Source: Cherax quadricarinatus
Lineage: Eukaryota; Arthropoda; Malacostraca; Decapoda; Parastacidae
Length of the DNA: 64,000 nucleotides
Assembly: GCF_038502225.1 (NCBI RefSeq)
Contig: NC_091378.1
Span: 6,287,600-6,351,599, forward strand
Direction of reading: 5' to 3'
Shown: in pieces, positions 1 through 12,162 of the stretch
Numbering within the stretch: the stretch's first letter is position 1
Layout of the letters: each line of letters opens with the position of its first letter
Translations under genes and position numbers: made by a program
Notes under the pieces: generated by a model
What the model was told of the DNA's origin: nothing
Databases searched by the model: none
The model's input: only the letters and a program-made list of their open reading frames with translations

Positions 1-106
1 GTATGAATATACAACGTCATATTTCTAGCCATCTTGATAGTTCCAGGTGTATACAGGATCCTGATCATTCTTTACAATGGATCTGTTGCGATTAATTTAG
101 CACTTG

Positions 107-367
107 TAGGTAACTGTTGTTACTGTTGTTCCTGTTGCTGCTGCTCCTGTTGTTATTGCTGCTCCTGTTGTTAATGCTGTTCCTGTTATTGTTGTTCCTG
201 CTGCTGTTATTACTGTTGTTGCTGCTGCTGCTTTTACTGCTGTTGCTACTTTTGTTACTGCTGTTATTACTACTGTTGTTGCTGCTGCTGCTTTTACTGC
301 TGTTGCTACTTTTGTTACTGCTGTTGCTGCTGTTATTACTACTGTTGTTGCTGCTGTTACTGTTATT
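107..367. repeat. Imperfect trinucleotide tract (CTG/TTG/TTA-rich)
   Basis: Dense runs of CTGTTG, TGCTGC and TTATTA triplets with a duplicated block of about 60 bp near 215-330. The poly-Leu (plus strand) and Ala/Thr/Val-rich (minus strand) frames across it are compositional artefacts. Bases 1-106 show nothing recognisable. Confidence 0.85.
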
Positions 368-420
368 TTGACCAGCAGGTCGAAATAATCCGCCCTATAT
401 GTCAAAAATAGCAACCGCGG

Positions 421-640
421 TACGTCAAAAACCCCTCCCCCCATACGTCAAAACTTCCCAACCAGTACGTCAACACACATCGAAAAAAATCCCATCTATA
501 ATACATTATAAAGCCCCCCCTATACGTCATAACCCCCCCACCAACACGTCAAAAAAAAAAAAATTCCATGCGTCCAAAGGCCATCCGCAGTACGTCCAGA
601 AATACACCCCCCCCCCCCCACTTTCCTCCAGTACGTCAGT
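421..640. repeat. Degenerate ~22-bp repeat with TACGTCA core
   Basis: TACGTCA or a one-base variant recurs at 421, 444, 466, 523, 545 (CACGTCA), 569 (TGCGTCC), 591 (TACGTCC) and 632. Spacings cluster at 22-24 bp or about twice that, and the copies are separated by C-rich or A-rich filler. It reads as a decayed tandem array. The overlapping short ORFs have no recognisable domain. Bases 641-846 hold nothing recognisable. Confidence 0.55.
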
Positions 641-844
641 TTCCTCCACGCCACAACTGGCCATCTCCGGGTGTAATCAACTTGCAAATAAGATCAACTT
701 TCCACTCGTCTTCCGAAATCTTTCGGCTATCCCACGATAGACATTTTGAGGCGAGACCGAGTATTACCACCACCGAGGTACGAAATAGATGTTAACTATT
801 TTTATGCAGAGTTTGAATGAAGGAAGATGAAGGTGTAGAGAGAG

Positions 845-846
<2 letters not shown>

Positions 847-931
<85 letters not shown>
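847..931. repeat. (GA)n microsatellite
   Basis: Uninterrupted AG dinucleotides over about 85 bp. Confidence 0.98.
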
Positions 932-934
<3 letters not shown>

Positions 935-979
935 TTCAGCTACAGACATGGCCACGAAAGAGGCTATCAGACACGATAA

Positions 980-3785
980 TAAACACAATGCTAAATACTA
1001 AACACAATGCTAAACGCAATACAAACTAAACACAACAGGGACTAAACACAGTAAATTATACGCAACACACACTAAACATAACACACACTAAACACAACAC
1101 ACTAAACATAACACACACTAAACACAACACACTAAACATAACACACACTAAACACAACACACTAAACATAACACACACTAAACACAACACACTAAATATA
1201 ACACACACTAAACACAACACACTAAACATAACACACACTAAACACACACACTAAACATAACACACACTAAACATAACACACACTAAACACAACACACACT
1301 AAACACAACACACACTAAACACAACACACACTAAACACAACACACACTAAACACAACACACACTAAACATAACACACACTAAACACAACACACACTAAAC
1401 ACAACACACACTAAACATAACACACACTAAACACAACACACACTAAACACAACACACACTAAACACAACACACACTAAACATAACACACACTAAACACAA
1501 CACACACTAAACATAACACACACTAAACATAACGCACACTAAACACAACACACACTAAACACAACACACACTAAACACAACACACACTAAACACAACACA
1601 CACTAAACATAACACACACTAAACATAACACACACTAAACACAACACACTAAACACAACACACACTAAACATAACACACACTAAACACACACACACTAAA
1701 CACAACACACTAAACATACACACTAAACACAACACACTAAACATAACACACTAAACACAACACACTAGACATAACACATTAAACATAACACACACTAAAC
1801 ACAACACACACTAAAAACAACACACACTAAACATACACACTAAACACAACACACTAAACATAACACACTAAACACAACACACTAAACATAACACACTAAA
1901 CACAACACACTAGACATAACACATTAAACATAACACACACTAAACACAACACACACTAAAAACAACACACACTAAACATACACACTAAACACAATACACA
2001 CTAAACACAACACACACTAAACACAACACACACTAAACATACACACTAAACACAACACACTAAACATAACACACTAAACACAACACACACTAAACACAAC
2101 ACACACTAAACATAACACACACTAAACATAATACACACTAAACACAACACACACTAAACATACACACTAAACACAACACACGCTAAACATAACACACACT
2201 AAACTTACACACTAAACATAACACACACTAAACATACACACTAAAGACAACGCACACTAAACACAACACACTAAACATAACACACACTAAACACAACACA
2301 CTAAACATAACACACACTAAACACAACACACACTAAACATAACACACACTAAACACAACACACACTAAACACAACACACACTAAACATAACACACTAAAC
2401 ACAACACACACTAAACATAACACACACTAAACACACACACTAAACACAATACACACTAAACATACACACTAAACACAACACACTAAACATAACACACTAA
2501 ACACAACACACTAAACATAACACACTAAACACAACACACACTAAACAACACACACTAAACATAACACACACTAAACATAACACACACTAAACACAACACA
2601 CACTAAACATACATACTAAACACAACACACGCTAAACATAACACACACTAAACTTACACACTAAACACAACACACACTAAACATACACACTAAAGACAAC
2701 GCACACTAAACACAACACACTAAACATAACACACACTTAACATAACACACTAAACAACACACACTAAACATAACACACACTTAACATAACACACTAAACA
2801 ACACACACTAAAGACACACTAAACACAACACACTAAACATACACACTAAACACAACACACTAAACATACACACTAAACACAACACACACTAAACACAACA
2901 CACACTAAACACAACACACACTAAACACAACACACACTAAACATAACACACACTAAACATACACACTAAACACAACACACACTAAACACAACACACACTA
3001 AACATAACACACACTAAACATAACACACACTAAACATAACACACACTAAACACAACACACACTAAACACAATACACACTAAACATAACACACACTAAACA
3101 CAACACACACTAAACATAATACACACTAAACACAACACACACTAAACACAACACACACTAAACATAACACACACTAAACACAACACACACTAAACACAAC
3201 ACACACTAAACACAACACACACTAAACACAACACACACTAAACACCACACACACTAAACATAATACACACTAAACATAACACACACTAAACATAACACAC
3301 ACTAAACATAAGACACACTAAACACAACACACACTAAACACAACACACACTAAACACAACACACACTAAACACAACACACACTAAACATACATACTAAAC
3401 AACACACACTAAACATAACACACACTAAACACAAAACACACTAAACATACTATACACAACACACACACTAAACACAACACACACTAAACACAACACTCAC
3501 TAAACACAACACACACTAAACATAACACACACTAAACACAACACACACTAAACAACACACACTAAACAACACACACTAAACACAACACACACTAAACACA
3601 CACTAAACACAACACACACTAAACATACACACTAAACATAACACACACTAAACACAATACACACTAAACACAACACACACTAAACACACACTAAACATAC
3701 ACACTAAACATAACACACACTAAACATAACACACACTAAACACAATACACATTAAGCACAATACACACTAAGCACAATTCAGAAT
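980..3785. repeat. 2.8-kb minisatellite, 14/16-bp units (CTAAACAYAACACA)
   Basis: About 190 copies of an A/C-rich unit built on CTAAACAYA followed by ACAC of varying length, so 14-bp and 16-bp units alternate. Between 1080 and 1250 the two alternate regularly as a 30-bp higher-order unit. Later the 16-bp form dominates, with scattered 12-bp forms. The edges near 980 and 3750-3785 are degenerate (AAGCACAAT). Strand composition is extreme: the plus strand has almost no G. The 63-residue minus-strand frame inside it is an artefact. Confidence 0.95.
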
Positions 3786-4019
3786 AAGCAGAATATCTCT
3801 TATATACACAATATGATTGCTGTGCTAGGCGAGACTGGGTCGACGGCGGTGACTCGACCCCCTCCCCGACAACCGCAAGTTGGGGAGCACACGCACGAAC
3901 ACACATCTTCCCCCCCCTCCCCCATCAACAGAGCCGCCAGCATCAACCTGTCAATTCTGATCTTCAAACTTTAGTGAGAAAACTTAGAGCCAGGTTGTCT
4001 TCCCTTACCTACCCTCCCT

Positions 4020-4094
<75 letters not shown>

Positions 4095-4436
4095 GCTTCT
4101 AGCAAACAAAGAAACAGACGAAGGAAAAGAAAGATGAGGAAGACAACTGTGTTCTCACTGTGTAATCGTCACAGTGATGGTGTGCAACAGTGCCCCTCAG
4201 AAGGCAGGTCAGAGGACCTGTCTTCGCAGCCTGTCATCTCCCTCACTTTCCATCTACCTGACAGTCAACATCTCCCCCTGGGACTTGGCTCCTGGCTCCC
4301 CGTCAGACATCCGTCTGGTGTACCTATACTGACAGTAAACCCCATCTCTAGTCAACGGGAGTATACGTAAACTTCACGTTGCCTCTACAGCAGATTCGGC
4401 TACCTATCTACAAAAAAGACTACAACAGGAAGGAAA
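3786..4436. other. Unique spacer with CT tract; no gene seen
   Basis: Non-repetitive DNA between two minisatellites. It holds a possible hairpin at about 3837-3862 (GGGTCGA ... TCGACCC) and a (CT)n tract at 4026-4092. A 78-codon plus-strand frame at 4134-4370 has no recognisable motif or signal peptide and I do not call it a gene. Confidence 0.7.
4026..4092. repeat. (CT)n microsatellite
   Basis: A continuous CT run preceded by CCCT repeats. Confidence 0.97.
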
Positions 4437-6626
4437 AATAACCAAGGACAGCAATAACCCAGAATGCAATAACCCAGGACACAGGAATAACCCAGAACAC
4501 AATAACCCAGGACACAGGAATAACCAAGAACACAATAACCCAGAACACAATAACCCAGGACACAGCAATAATCCAGAACACAACCCCAGGACACAGCAAT
4601 AACCCAAAACACAATAACCCAGGACACAGGAATAACCCAGAACACAATAACCCAGGACACAGGAATAACCAAGAACACAATAACCCAGAACACAGCAATA
4701 ACCCAAAACACAATAACCCAGGACACAGGAATAACCCAGAACACAATAACCCAGGACACAGGAATAACCAAGAACACAATAACCCAGAACACAATAACCC
4801 AGGACACAGCAATAATCCAGAACACAACCCAGGACACAGCAATAACCCAAAACACAATAACCCAGGACACAGGAATAACCCAGAACACAATAACCCAGGA
4901 CACAGGAATAACCAAGAACACAACCCAGAACACAATAACCCAGGACACAGCAATAATCCAGAACACAACCCAGGACACAGCAATAACCCAAAACACAATA
5001 ACCCAGGACACAGGAATAACCCAGAACACAATAACCCAGGACACAGGAATAACCCAGAACACAATAACCCAGAACACAATAACCCAGGACACAACCCAGG
5101 ACACAGGAATAACCAAGAACACAATAACCCAGAACACAATAACCCAGGACACAGCAATAACCCAAAACACAATAACCCAGGACACAACAATAACCCAGAA
5201 CACAATAACCCAGGACACAGCAATAACCCAAACACAATAACCCAGGACACAGCAATAACCCAGAACACAACAATAACCCAGAACACAATAACCCAGGACA
5301 CAGCAATAACCCAGAACACAACCCAGGACACAGCAATAACCCAGAACACAATAACCCAGGACACAGCAATATCCCAGAACACAATAACCCAGGACACAGC
5401 AATAACCCAGAACACAACAATAACCCAGAACACAATAACCCAGGACACAGCAATAACCCAGAACACAACCCAGGACACAGCAATAACCCAGAACACAATA
5501 ACCCAGGACACAGCAATATCCCAGAACACAATAACCCAGGACACAGCAATAACCCATAACAGAATAACCTAGGACACAGCAATAACCCAGAACACAATAA
5601 CCCAGGACACAGCAATAACCCAGAACACAACCCAGGACACAGCAATAACCCAGAATATAATAACCCAGGACACAGCAATAACCCAGAACACAATAACCCA
5701 GGACACAGCAATAACCCAGAATACAATAACCCAGAACACAGCAATAACCCAGAACACAATAACCCAGGACACAGCAATAACCCAGAAAACAATAACCCAG
5801 GACACAGCAATAACCCAGAACACAACCCAGGACACATCAATAACCCAGGACAGAGCAATAACCCAGAACACAGCAATAACCCAGAATATAATAACCCAGG
5901 ACACAGCAATAACCCAGAATACAATAACCCAGGACACAGCAATAACCCAGAACACAATAACCCAGGACACAGCAATAACCCAGAACACAATAACCCATGA
6001 CACAGCAATAACCCAGAACACAATAACCCATGACACAGCAATAACCCAGAATGCAACCCAGGACACAGCAATAACCCAGAACACAATAACCCAGGACACA
6101 GCAATAACCCAGAACAGAGCAATAACCCAGAACACAATAACCCAGGACACAGCAATAACCCAGAACACAATAACCCTTGACACAGCAATAACCGAGAACA
6201 CAGCAATAACCCAGAACACAATAACCCAGGACACAGCAATAACCCAGAACACAATAACCCATGACACAGAAATAACCCAGAATACAACCCAGGACACAGC
6301 AATAACCCAGAACACAACCCAGGACAAAGCAATAACTCAGAACCCAACAATAACCCAGAACCCAACAATAACCCAGGACACAGCAATACCCCAGAATACA
6401 ACAATAACCCAGGACACAGCAATAACCCAGAATACAACAATAATCCAGGACACAGCAATAACCCAGAATGCAACAATAACCCAGGACACAGCAATAATCC
6501 AGAATACAACAATAACCTAGGACACAACAATAATCCAGGATACAACAATAACCCAGGACACAGCAATAACCCAGAATACAACAATAACCCAGGACACAGC
6601 AATAACCCAACAATAACCACAATAAC
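4437..6626. repeat. 2.2-kb minisatellite, 33-bp composite unit
   Basis: Tandem copies alternate an 18-bp half (AATAACCCAGGACACAGC) and a 15-bp half (AATAACCCAGAACAC), giving a 33-bp unit. Because 33 is a multiple of 3 and the unit lacks stops on the minus strand, three minus-strand frames stay open for hundreds of codons (up to 738). These read as Leu/Cys/Gly/Val-rich repeats with no start context or domain and are not genes. Sub-variants (ACAGG, ACAGC, ACAACC) are patchy, and blocks at about 4600-5050 are near-duplicates of each other. Confidence 0.95.
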
Positions 6627-6796
6627 ATTAGGAGGAGGAAAGAAGTAGGAAAACTAATTTTGGCTGAGAAAGAAGACAAGAGGTAAGAAGTGAGAAAGAT
6701 GAGGCAAGTTGAGATGACGAGAGCTTCGTAAAGTCAGCCAAAGTTACCTAAGTTACCTAAGTTACCCAAGTAACTCTGAGCTGTTCTAGCTGAGTG

Positions 6797-7500
6797 CTTG
6801 GGGGTTGCTGAGGCAATGCTGAGAGGTAATGAAAAAATACTGGGAATTGGGGAAAAAATCCTGGGAACTGGGGAAGAAATACTGGGAACTGGGGAAGAAA
6901 TACTGGAAACTGGGGAAGAAATACTGGGAACTGGGGAAGGAATACTGGGAACTGGAGAAGAAATACTGGGAACTGAGGAAGAAATACTGGGAACTGGGGA
7001 AGAAATGCTGAGAACTGGGGAAGAAATACTGGGAACTGGGGAAGGAATACTGGGAACTGGGGAAGAAATGCTGAGAACTGGGGAAGAAATGCTGAGAACT
7101 GGGGAAGAAATATTGAGAACTGAGGAAGAAATACTGAAAACTGGGGAAGGAATACTGGAAACTGGGGAAGGAATACTGGGAACTGGGGAAGGAATACTGG
7201 GAACTGGGGAAGAAATACTAGGAACTGAGGAAGAAATGCTGGGAACTATGGAAGAAATACTGGGAACTGGGAAAGAAATGCTGAGAACTGGGGAAGAAAT
7301 AATGAGAACTGAGGAAGAAATACTGGGAAATGGGGAATGAATACTGGGAACTGGGGAAGGAATACTGGGAACTGGGGAAGAAATACTGGGAACTGGGGAA
7401 GGAATACTGGGGACTGGGGAAGGAATACTGGGAACTGGGGAAGAAATACTGGGAACTGGGGAAGGAATACTGGGGACTGGGGAAGAAATACTGTAAAGCA
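6797..7500. repeat. 21-bp minisatellite (GAAATACTGGGAACTGGGGAA)
   Basis: About 33 copies of a 21-bp unit. Read on the plus strand from 6798, the frame stays open as a 7-residue repeat (EEILGTG) for 180 codons and ends at 7340. A second frame gives KKYWELG. No signal peptide, no non-repeat domain and no splice context are visible, so I treat it as a minisatellite rather than a gene. Bases 6627-6796 are unique with three short GTTACCTAA copies. Confidence 0.9.
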
Positions 7501-7554
7501 GAGAAGAAATGCTGGGAACTAGTGAAGAAATGCTAAGAATTAATGTGGTGGTGT

Positions 7555-7695
7555 TGGTGGTAGGAAGAGCTGAGGAGATGCTAGGAAGTGCTGAGGAGAT
7601 GCTAGGAAGTGCTGAGGAGATTCTAGGAAGTGCTGAGGAGATGCTACTAAGTGCTGAGGAGATGCTAGGAAGTGCCGAGAATGTTGGAGTGGCTT
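7555..7695. repeat. Diverged 21-bp minisatellite (GCTGAGGAGATGCTAGGAAGT)
   Basis: About six copies of a 21-bp unit encoding EEMLGSA in the same phase logic as the preceding array (EEILGTG). The two arrays share period and pattern but differ at many positions, so this block looks like a separately amplified subfamily. Confidence 0.85.
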
Positions 7696-7734
7696 AGAAA
7701 TGTCTAGGTGCTGAGGATATTAAAGAGTGGAATA

Positions 7735-7870
7735 GAGGTTGCCGGGGTGGTTGATGTGGAGTAGTTGATGAAGGTAGTTAATGTGGGAGTAGATGAAATG
7801 GGGTAGATGAAATGGGGTAGTTGATATGGGGGTAGTTGATGTGGGGATAGTTGATTTAGGGTGATTTACG
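7735..7870. repeat. Degenerate GTTGATGTGGGGTA repeat
   Basis: Copies of GTTGATGTGGGGGTA and GATGAAATGGGGTA in loose tandem. They appear related to the GTTGATGTAGAGGGTG minisatellite at 9231 onward but are much more diverged. Confidence 0.7.
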
Positions 7871-7879
7871 TGGAATAAC

Positions 7880-8095
7880 CGATAGTTATCTGGAGTTGCT
7901 TTCGGGAGGGGGGTCAGCGTTCCCGCAGCACAGTCCCAGATCAATCCTCCTGGTTACTGAAGCAACCAGGAGAACTGGTCTGGGAGTGTCCGCCGCCCGC
8001 AATCCAACCGAAACGTCGTCGTAAGCTTCTCTCTTTTATGTGCGGGTTATTTATGTATCGTTCCAGTCACGGTATTGTTCCTTTTTTTTGTTATT
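7880..8095. repeat. Dispersed repeats: CG-rich hairpin motif and PLE-type tail
   Basis: Bases 7900-7985 resemble 8822-8877 and 30352-30400 (GGGGTCA.CGCCCCCG followed by a TCCCAGA/GACCAG region). Bases 8006-8095 (CCGAAACGTCGTCGTAAGC, then GTGCGGGTTAT and CAGTCACGGTATTGTTCC) match, on the plus strand, the inverted element at 45350-45515. They are therefore a single copy of that PLE-tail subfamily. Confidence 0.65.
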
Positions 8096-8645
8096 TATTG
8101 ATCAGGAGCTGTTTTCAAGAATATGTCGAAGTCCCTCTTGAAGACGGCTAATAATCTGCTGATCCCCCTTATGCATGAAGATAAGGTGTTGGAGAGTCGA
8201 GGTCCCCTAACACTGTATTTTCTCTCGGTATAGCCATCGCTTCCCTGCTTTTCACTGGAGGCATCCTACACCGTCTGCCAAGCCTCTTGTGATCATAAGT
8301 TTGGTGCCAATCCTTCCGGTAACTTCCAGGTGCAGATAATGATGTATCTTTCTCGCCTACGTTCCAAGTAGTACAGTTCTAGGGGACTTCCAGTGCTTCC
8401 AGTAATTTAGCCTCTTGTGATCATAAGTAGAAATTTCGGTGTGCAGGTTTGGGATCAATTCAGTATCTTCCAGGTGCAGATTATGATGTATCTTTCTCGC
8501 CTACGTTTCAAGGAGTACACTTCTAGGGATTTCCGGTGCTCCCAGTAATTTAGATTCTTCGTTTATACGCGATGTGAAGGTTCTCCCTTCACATCCCAGC
8601 TCAGTAATCTCGCCTGCCTTTCAGGGACTATGTTGGTGTACACAA
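8090..8645 (-). pseudogene. LINE reverse-transcriptase C-terminal region, degraded
   Basis: Read on the minus strand, this stretch gives LINE-like C-terminal text: an ENVQRTF-like segment, a SLELYSLERRRERY-like segment, a CTWKIL segment, then YDHKRLGRRC-like and REAMAIPREN-like stretches in shifting frames. These are features of the post-RT region of CR1/jockey-type non-LTR elements. The frame is broken repeatedly. A 128-145-bp imperfect tandem duplication is visible: AGCCTCTTGTGATCATAAG at 8281 and 8409, and TCCAGGTGCAGA at 8325 and 8469. This is a dead fragment facing away from the plus-strand fragment at 8646. The family assignment rests on protein-like fragments only. Confidence 0.6.
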
Positions 8646-8815
8646 TATTTTCTCTAGGCTGGAATACTGCAGTATATTAACCATCCACCTTCAAGGCAGG
8701 ATAAATTACTTAGATGAAAAATGCAGAGAGAACCTTCACAACGAGTATAAACTCAGTCAAGCACCTGAATTAGTGGGAGTGCTTTAAATCCCTAGAACTG
8801 AACTCAGGTATATGT
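8646..8815 (+). pseudogene. Inverted fragment of the same LINE family
   Basis: Plus-strand text reads SRLEYC.ILT, then QGRINYLD, then segments matching the reverse of the neighbouring minus-strand copy (FTTSINSVKHLN, KSLELNS) with frame changes. It forms a fold-back pair with 8090-8645. Confidence 0.5.
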
Positions 8816-8877
8816 ACCTGGGTCGTGTTACGGGGGTCAACGCCCCCGGGGTCCAGTCCTTGACCAGGAATGTTTGT

Positions 8878-9060
8878 GGTTGCAGGGGTCGATTTCACAG
8901 CTCTTGGTTCCGCCTCTTCGCTGGTCGCTATTAGGTCCACTCTCTCCCTGCTTCATGGGCTTTGTCATACCTCTTCTTAAAGCTGTGTATGGATCTTGAA
9001 TCCATTACATCTCAATCCAGAGCTTTTAAGAAAGTTGGCGAGAAAGTTATATCATGTGTT
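8878..9060 (-). mobile_element. CR1-type LINE 3' end
   Basis: The reverse complement matches the 3' end of the CR1 copies at 53760-53880 and 63870-64000. It carries the AAAGCTC.TGAAGCAGGGAGAG region, the AAGAGGCGGAACCAAGAGCT region and CGACCCCTGCAACC. It is 5'-truncated to about 180 bp. Confidence 0.8.
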
Positions 9061-9230
9061 GTAACTTATACAGGGTGATTGATGAGGGTGGTTGATGTAG
9101 CTGTAGTTATGGTTGGTTGACATGGGTGTACTTCATGAGGAAAGGATTGATGTGGATGATACCTGCTGTAGGTGATTGTTGACGTGGGAGATATTAATTG
9201 ATGTGGAGGACAATATTATCGATGCTTAAT

Positions 9231-10950
9231 TCAGGGGGTGGTTGATGTAGGGGTGGTTGATATAGGGGTGGTTGATGTAGGGGTGGCTAATGTACGGGTG
9301 GTTGATGAAGAGTGGTTGATGTAGGGGTGGTTGATGTAGGGGTGGCTAATGTAGGGGTGGCTAATGTAGGGGTGGCTAATGTAGGAGTGGTTGATGGAGA
9401 GGGTGGTTGATGTATAGGGTGGTTGATGTAGAAGGTGGTTGATGTAGAGGGTGGTTGATGAAAAGGGTGGTTGATGTAGAGGGTGGTTGATGTAGAGCGT
9501 GGTTGATGTAGGGGAGATTGATGTAGGGGATGATTGATGTAGAGGGTGGTTGATGTAGAGGGTGGTTGATGTAGAGGGTAGTTGATGTAGAGGGTGGTTG
9601 ATGTAGAGGGTGGTTGATGTAGAGGGTGGTTGATGTAGAGGGTGGTTGATGTAGAGGGTGGTTGATGTAGAGGGTGGTTGATGTAGGGGTGGTTGATGTA
9701 GAGGGTGGATGATGTAGAGGGTCGATGATGTAGGGGTGGTTGATGAAGAGGGTGGTTGATGTAGAGGGTGGTTGATGTAGAGGTGGTTGATGCAGAGGGT
9801 TGACGTAGAGGTGGTTGATAAAGAGGGTGGTTGATAAAGAGGGTGGTTGATGTAGGGGTGGTTGATGTAGAGGGTGGTTGATGTAGAGGGTGGTTGATGT
9901 AGAGGGTGGTTGATGTAGGGGTGGTTGATGTAAAGGGTGGTTGATGTAGAGGTGGTTGATGTAGGGGTGGTTGATGTAGGGGTGGTTGATGTAGAGGTGG
10001 TTGATCTAGGGGTGGTTGATGTAGGGGTGGTTGAAGTAGAGGGTGATTGATGTAGAGGGTTGATGTAGAGGGTGGTTGATGTAGAGGGTGGTTGATGCAG
10101 AGGGTTGACGTAGAGGTGGTTGATGAAGAGGGTGGTTGATGTAGGGGTGGTTGATGTAGAGGGTGGTTGATGTAGAGGGTGGTTGATGTAGAGGGTGGTT
10201 GATGTAGAGGGTGGTTGATGTAGAGGGTAGTTGATGTAGAGGTGGTTGATGTAGAGGGTGGTTAATGTAGAGGTGGTTGATGTAGAGGGTGGTTGATGTA
10301 GAGGGTGGTTCATGTGGAGGGTATTTGATGCAGAGGGTGGTTGATGTAGAGGGTGGTTGATGTAGAGGGTGGTTGATGTAGAGGGTGGTTGATGTAGAGG
10401 GTGGTTGACGTAGAGGGTGGTTGATGTAGAGGGTGGTTGACGTAGAGGGTGGTTGATGTAGAGGGTGGTTGATGTAGAGGGTGGCTGATGTAAGGGTGGT
10501 TGATGTAGAGGGTGGTTGATGTAGAGGGTGGTTGATGTAGGGGTGCTTGATGTAGGGGTGGTTGATGAAGAGGGTGGTTGATGTAGAGGGTGGTTGATGC
10601 AGAGGGTTGACGTAGAGGTGGTTGATGTGGAGGGTGGTTGATGTAGGGGTGGTTGATGTAGAGGGTAGTTGATGTAGAGGGTGGTTGATGTAGAGGTGGT
10701 TGATGCAGAGGGTGGTTGATGTAGAGGGTGGTTGATGTAGAGGTGGTTGATGTAGAGGGTGGTTGATGTAGAGGTGATTGATGTAGAGGGTGGTTGATGT
10801 AGAGGGTGGCTGATGTAGAGGGTGATTGATGTAGAGGGTGATTGATGTAGAGGGTGGTTGATGTAGAGGGTGGTTGATGTAGAGGGTGATTGATGTAGAG
10901 GGTGGTTGATGCAGAGGGTTGACGTAGAGGTGGTTGATGTAGAGGGTGGT
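9231..10950. repeat. GTTGATGTAGAGGGTG minisatellite, left part
   Basis: More than 100 copies of a 14-16-bp unit (GGTGGTTGATGTAGAG with GGGG/GAGG length variants). Diverged copies begin at 9061. The array is cut at 10950 by a solo LTR and resumes at 12163, so it was one array of about 3.5 kb. The long minus-strand frame (HQPPSTSTT-type repeats) is an artefact of the unit. Confidence 0.95.
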
Positions 10951-12162
10951 TGTTACAAAAAACGCGATTCTAAAAGCTTAGAGATCTAAAGTGAATACTA
11001 GAAAGGACTGCCCTTCTAGCATCCAGCCTGTTACTGGGTTTTCGTAACAAGTAGTCAGTATCCTGGTCCAATTATCCATTAAAATTCAGTATGATTCAAT
11101 AGTGCTTCAGGGTTACAACTGGTAGGCTACTAACTAGAGAAATTATAATTTAATAAATTTATTAAGTCTAGAGGTATATTATCAAAGTAAATTAAATTAA
11201 TAATAATCAAAATAATAATAATCACTTCTCTCGTTTACAGTATTATTGTGCTGAAAGCACATATCACATTTATAATTCTTAAGTACCGTCTGGTACATTA
11301 ACATTTAATAAGATATTACAAATATGTACAAGTAAGTTTGTGTGTAAGTGTGTAAGTGCTCTTAGTAGTTCACTATGTCTCACGACTCGACTAGACTTAA
11401 ACAAGTGACTGACAAAGTCCTCAAATAAACTAACTTCTTGACCAACTGGCAATCAGAACAGTCTGCTTGAACAATAAAAAGAATGTTAAGCCCAATAGCA
11501 ATATAACAAGCAACTGCGATACAGAATCAGGAACAAGGAGATAATATAACGACACTAAGTAGGGACCATCTGCAGATCCTCCACAAAAGTCACCAAACTC
11601 CCATACTACTGAATCTAAGTTCAGCATAAGAAAATCCCCGACTGTGATAATACACAGATACCAGTACAAGTTAGGTCAGAAGCTACAGCTCAGGACCTGA
11701 GTTCCTCAGAGTGTCTATGCGACACAACCTCAGTACAACGTCGAAAATCACTAAGTCTATACAATGTTCTGTGAACAGAGTTCTACAGAACTAACAAGAA
11801 TAACGAGACAGACAATCTGTCCAACCACCAAGAGAGTCTAGACCAGACTGAATACTTCAGGCCAGGTGAGGACACCCCCCTCGATCACGTGATAGCTCCG
11901 TGGACAGCTGCTGCTCAGTAACAGAAGCCGGCAGTCTAATGAGCAAAGAGCGATAATTACAGTAGTTAGACAATCAAGACTTGAACTTTGAGCACATAGT
12001 ATGTTACATCCTACCTAACAACATAACAGTCAAATAATAATGGAAAGCAATACATTTACAATTTAGCTATTATCGAAAATATAAGCAATATAAAATTATA
12101 TGAAAAGGTAATAATTATATATATACATACTAATCATTGCAACCCATTCAGGGGTTGCAACA
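10951..12162 (-). mobile_element. Solo LTR of the Gypsy element family
   Basis: This 1212-bp segment begins TGTTACAAAAAACGCG and ends GGGGTTGCAACA, so on the minus strand it runs TG...CA like an LTR. It aligns along its whole length with the LTRs at 32264-33579 and 38075-39390. The flanks are GTGGT at 10946-10950 and GTGGT at 12163-12167, a 5-bp target-site duplication. It has only one copy of the internal 47-bp unit that is repeated about three times in the full element's LTRs, and it carries many substitutions, so it is an older or different lineage. A 79-codon minus-strand frame (11430-11669) is homologous to the 119-codon frame in the other LTRs. No internal region is present, which indicates LTR-LTR recombination. 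Confidence 0.93.

Noticed and set aside
980..3785. Telomere-like repeat
   Set aside because: The unit CTAAACAYAACACA is not the arthropod TTAGG or another known telomere motif, and its length varies between 12 and 16 bp.
4134..4370. 78-codon plus-strand ORF in unique DNA
   Set aside because: Short, no motif, no signal peptide, no supporting context. Such frames are expected by chance.
4404..6620. Minus-strand open frames up to 738 codons (Leu/Cys/Gly-rich)
   Set aside because: They are translations of a 33-bp stop-free minisatellite. Several overlapping frames are equally open and no unique domain or start context exists.
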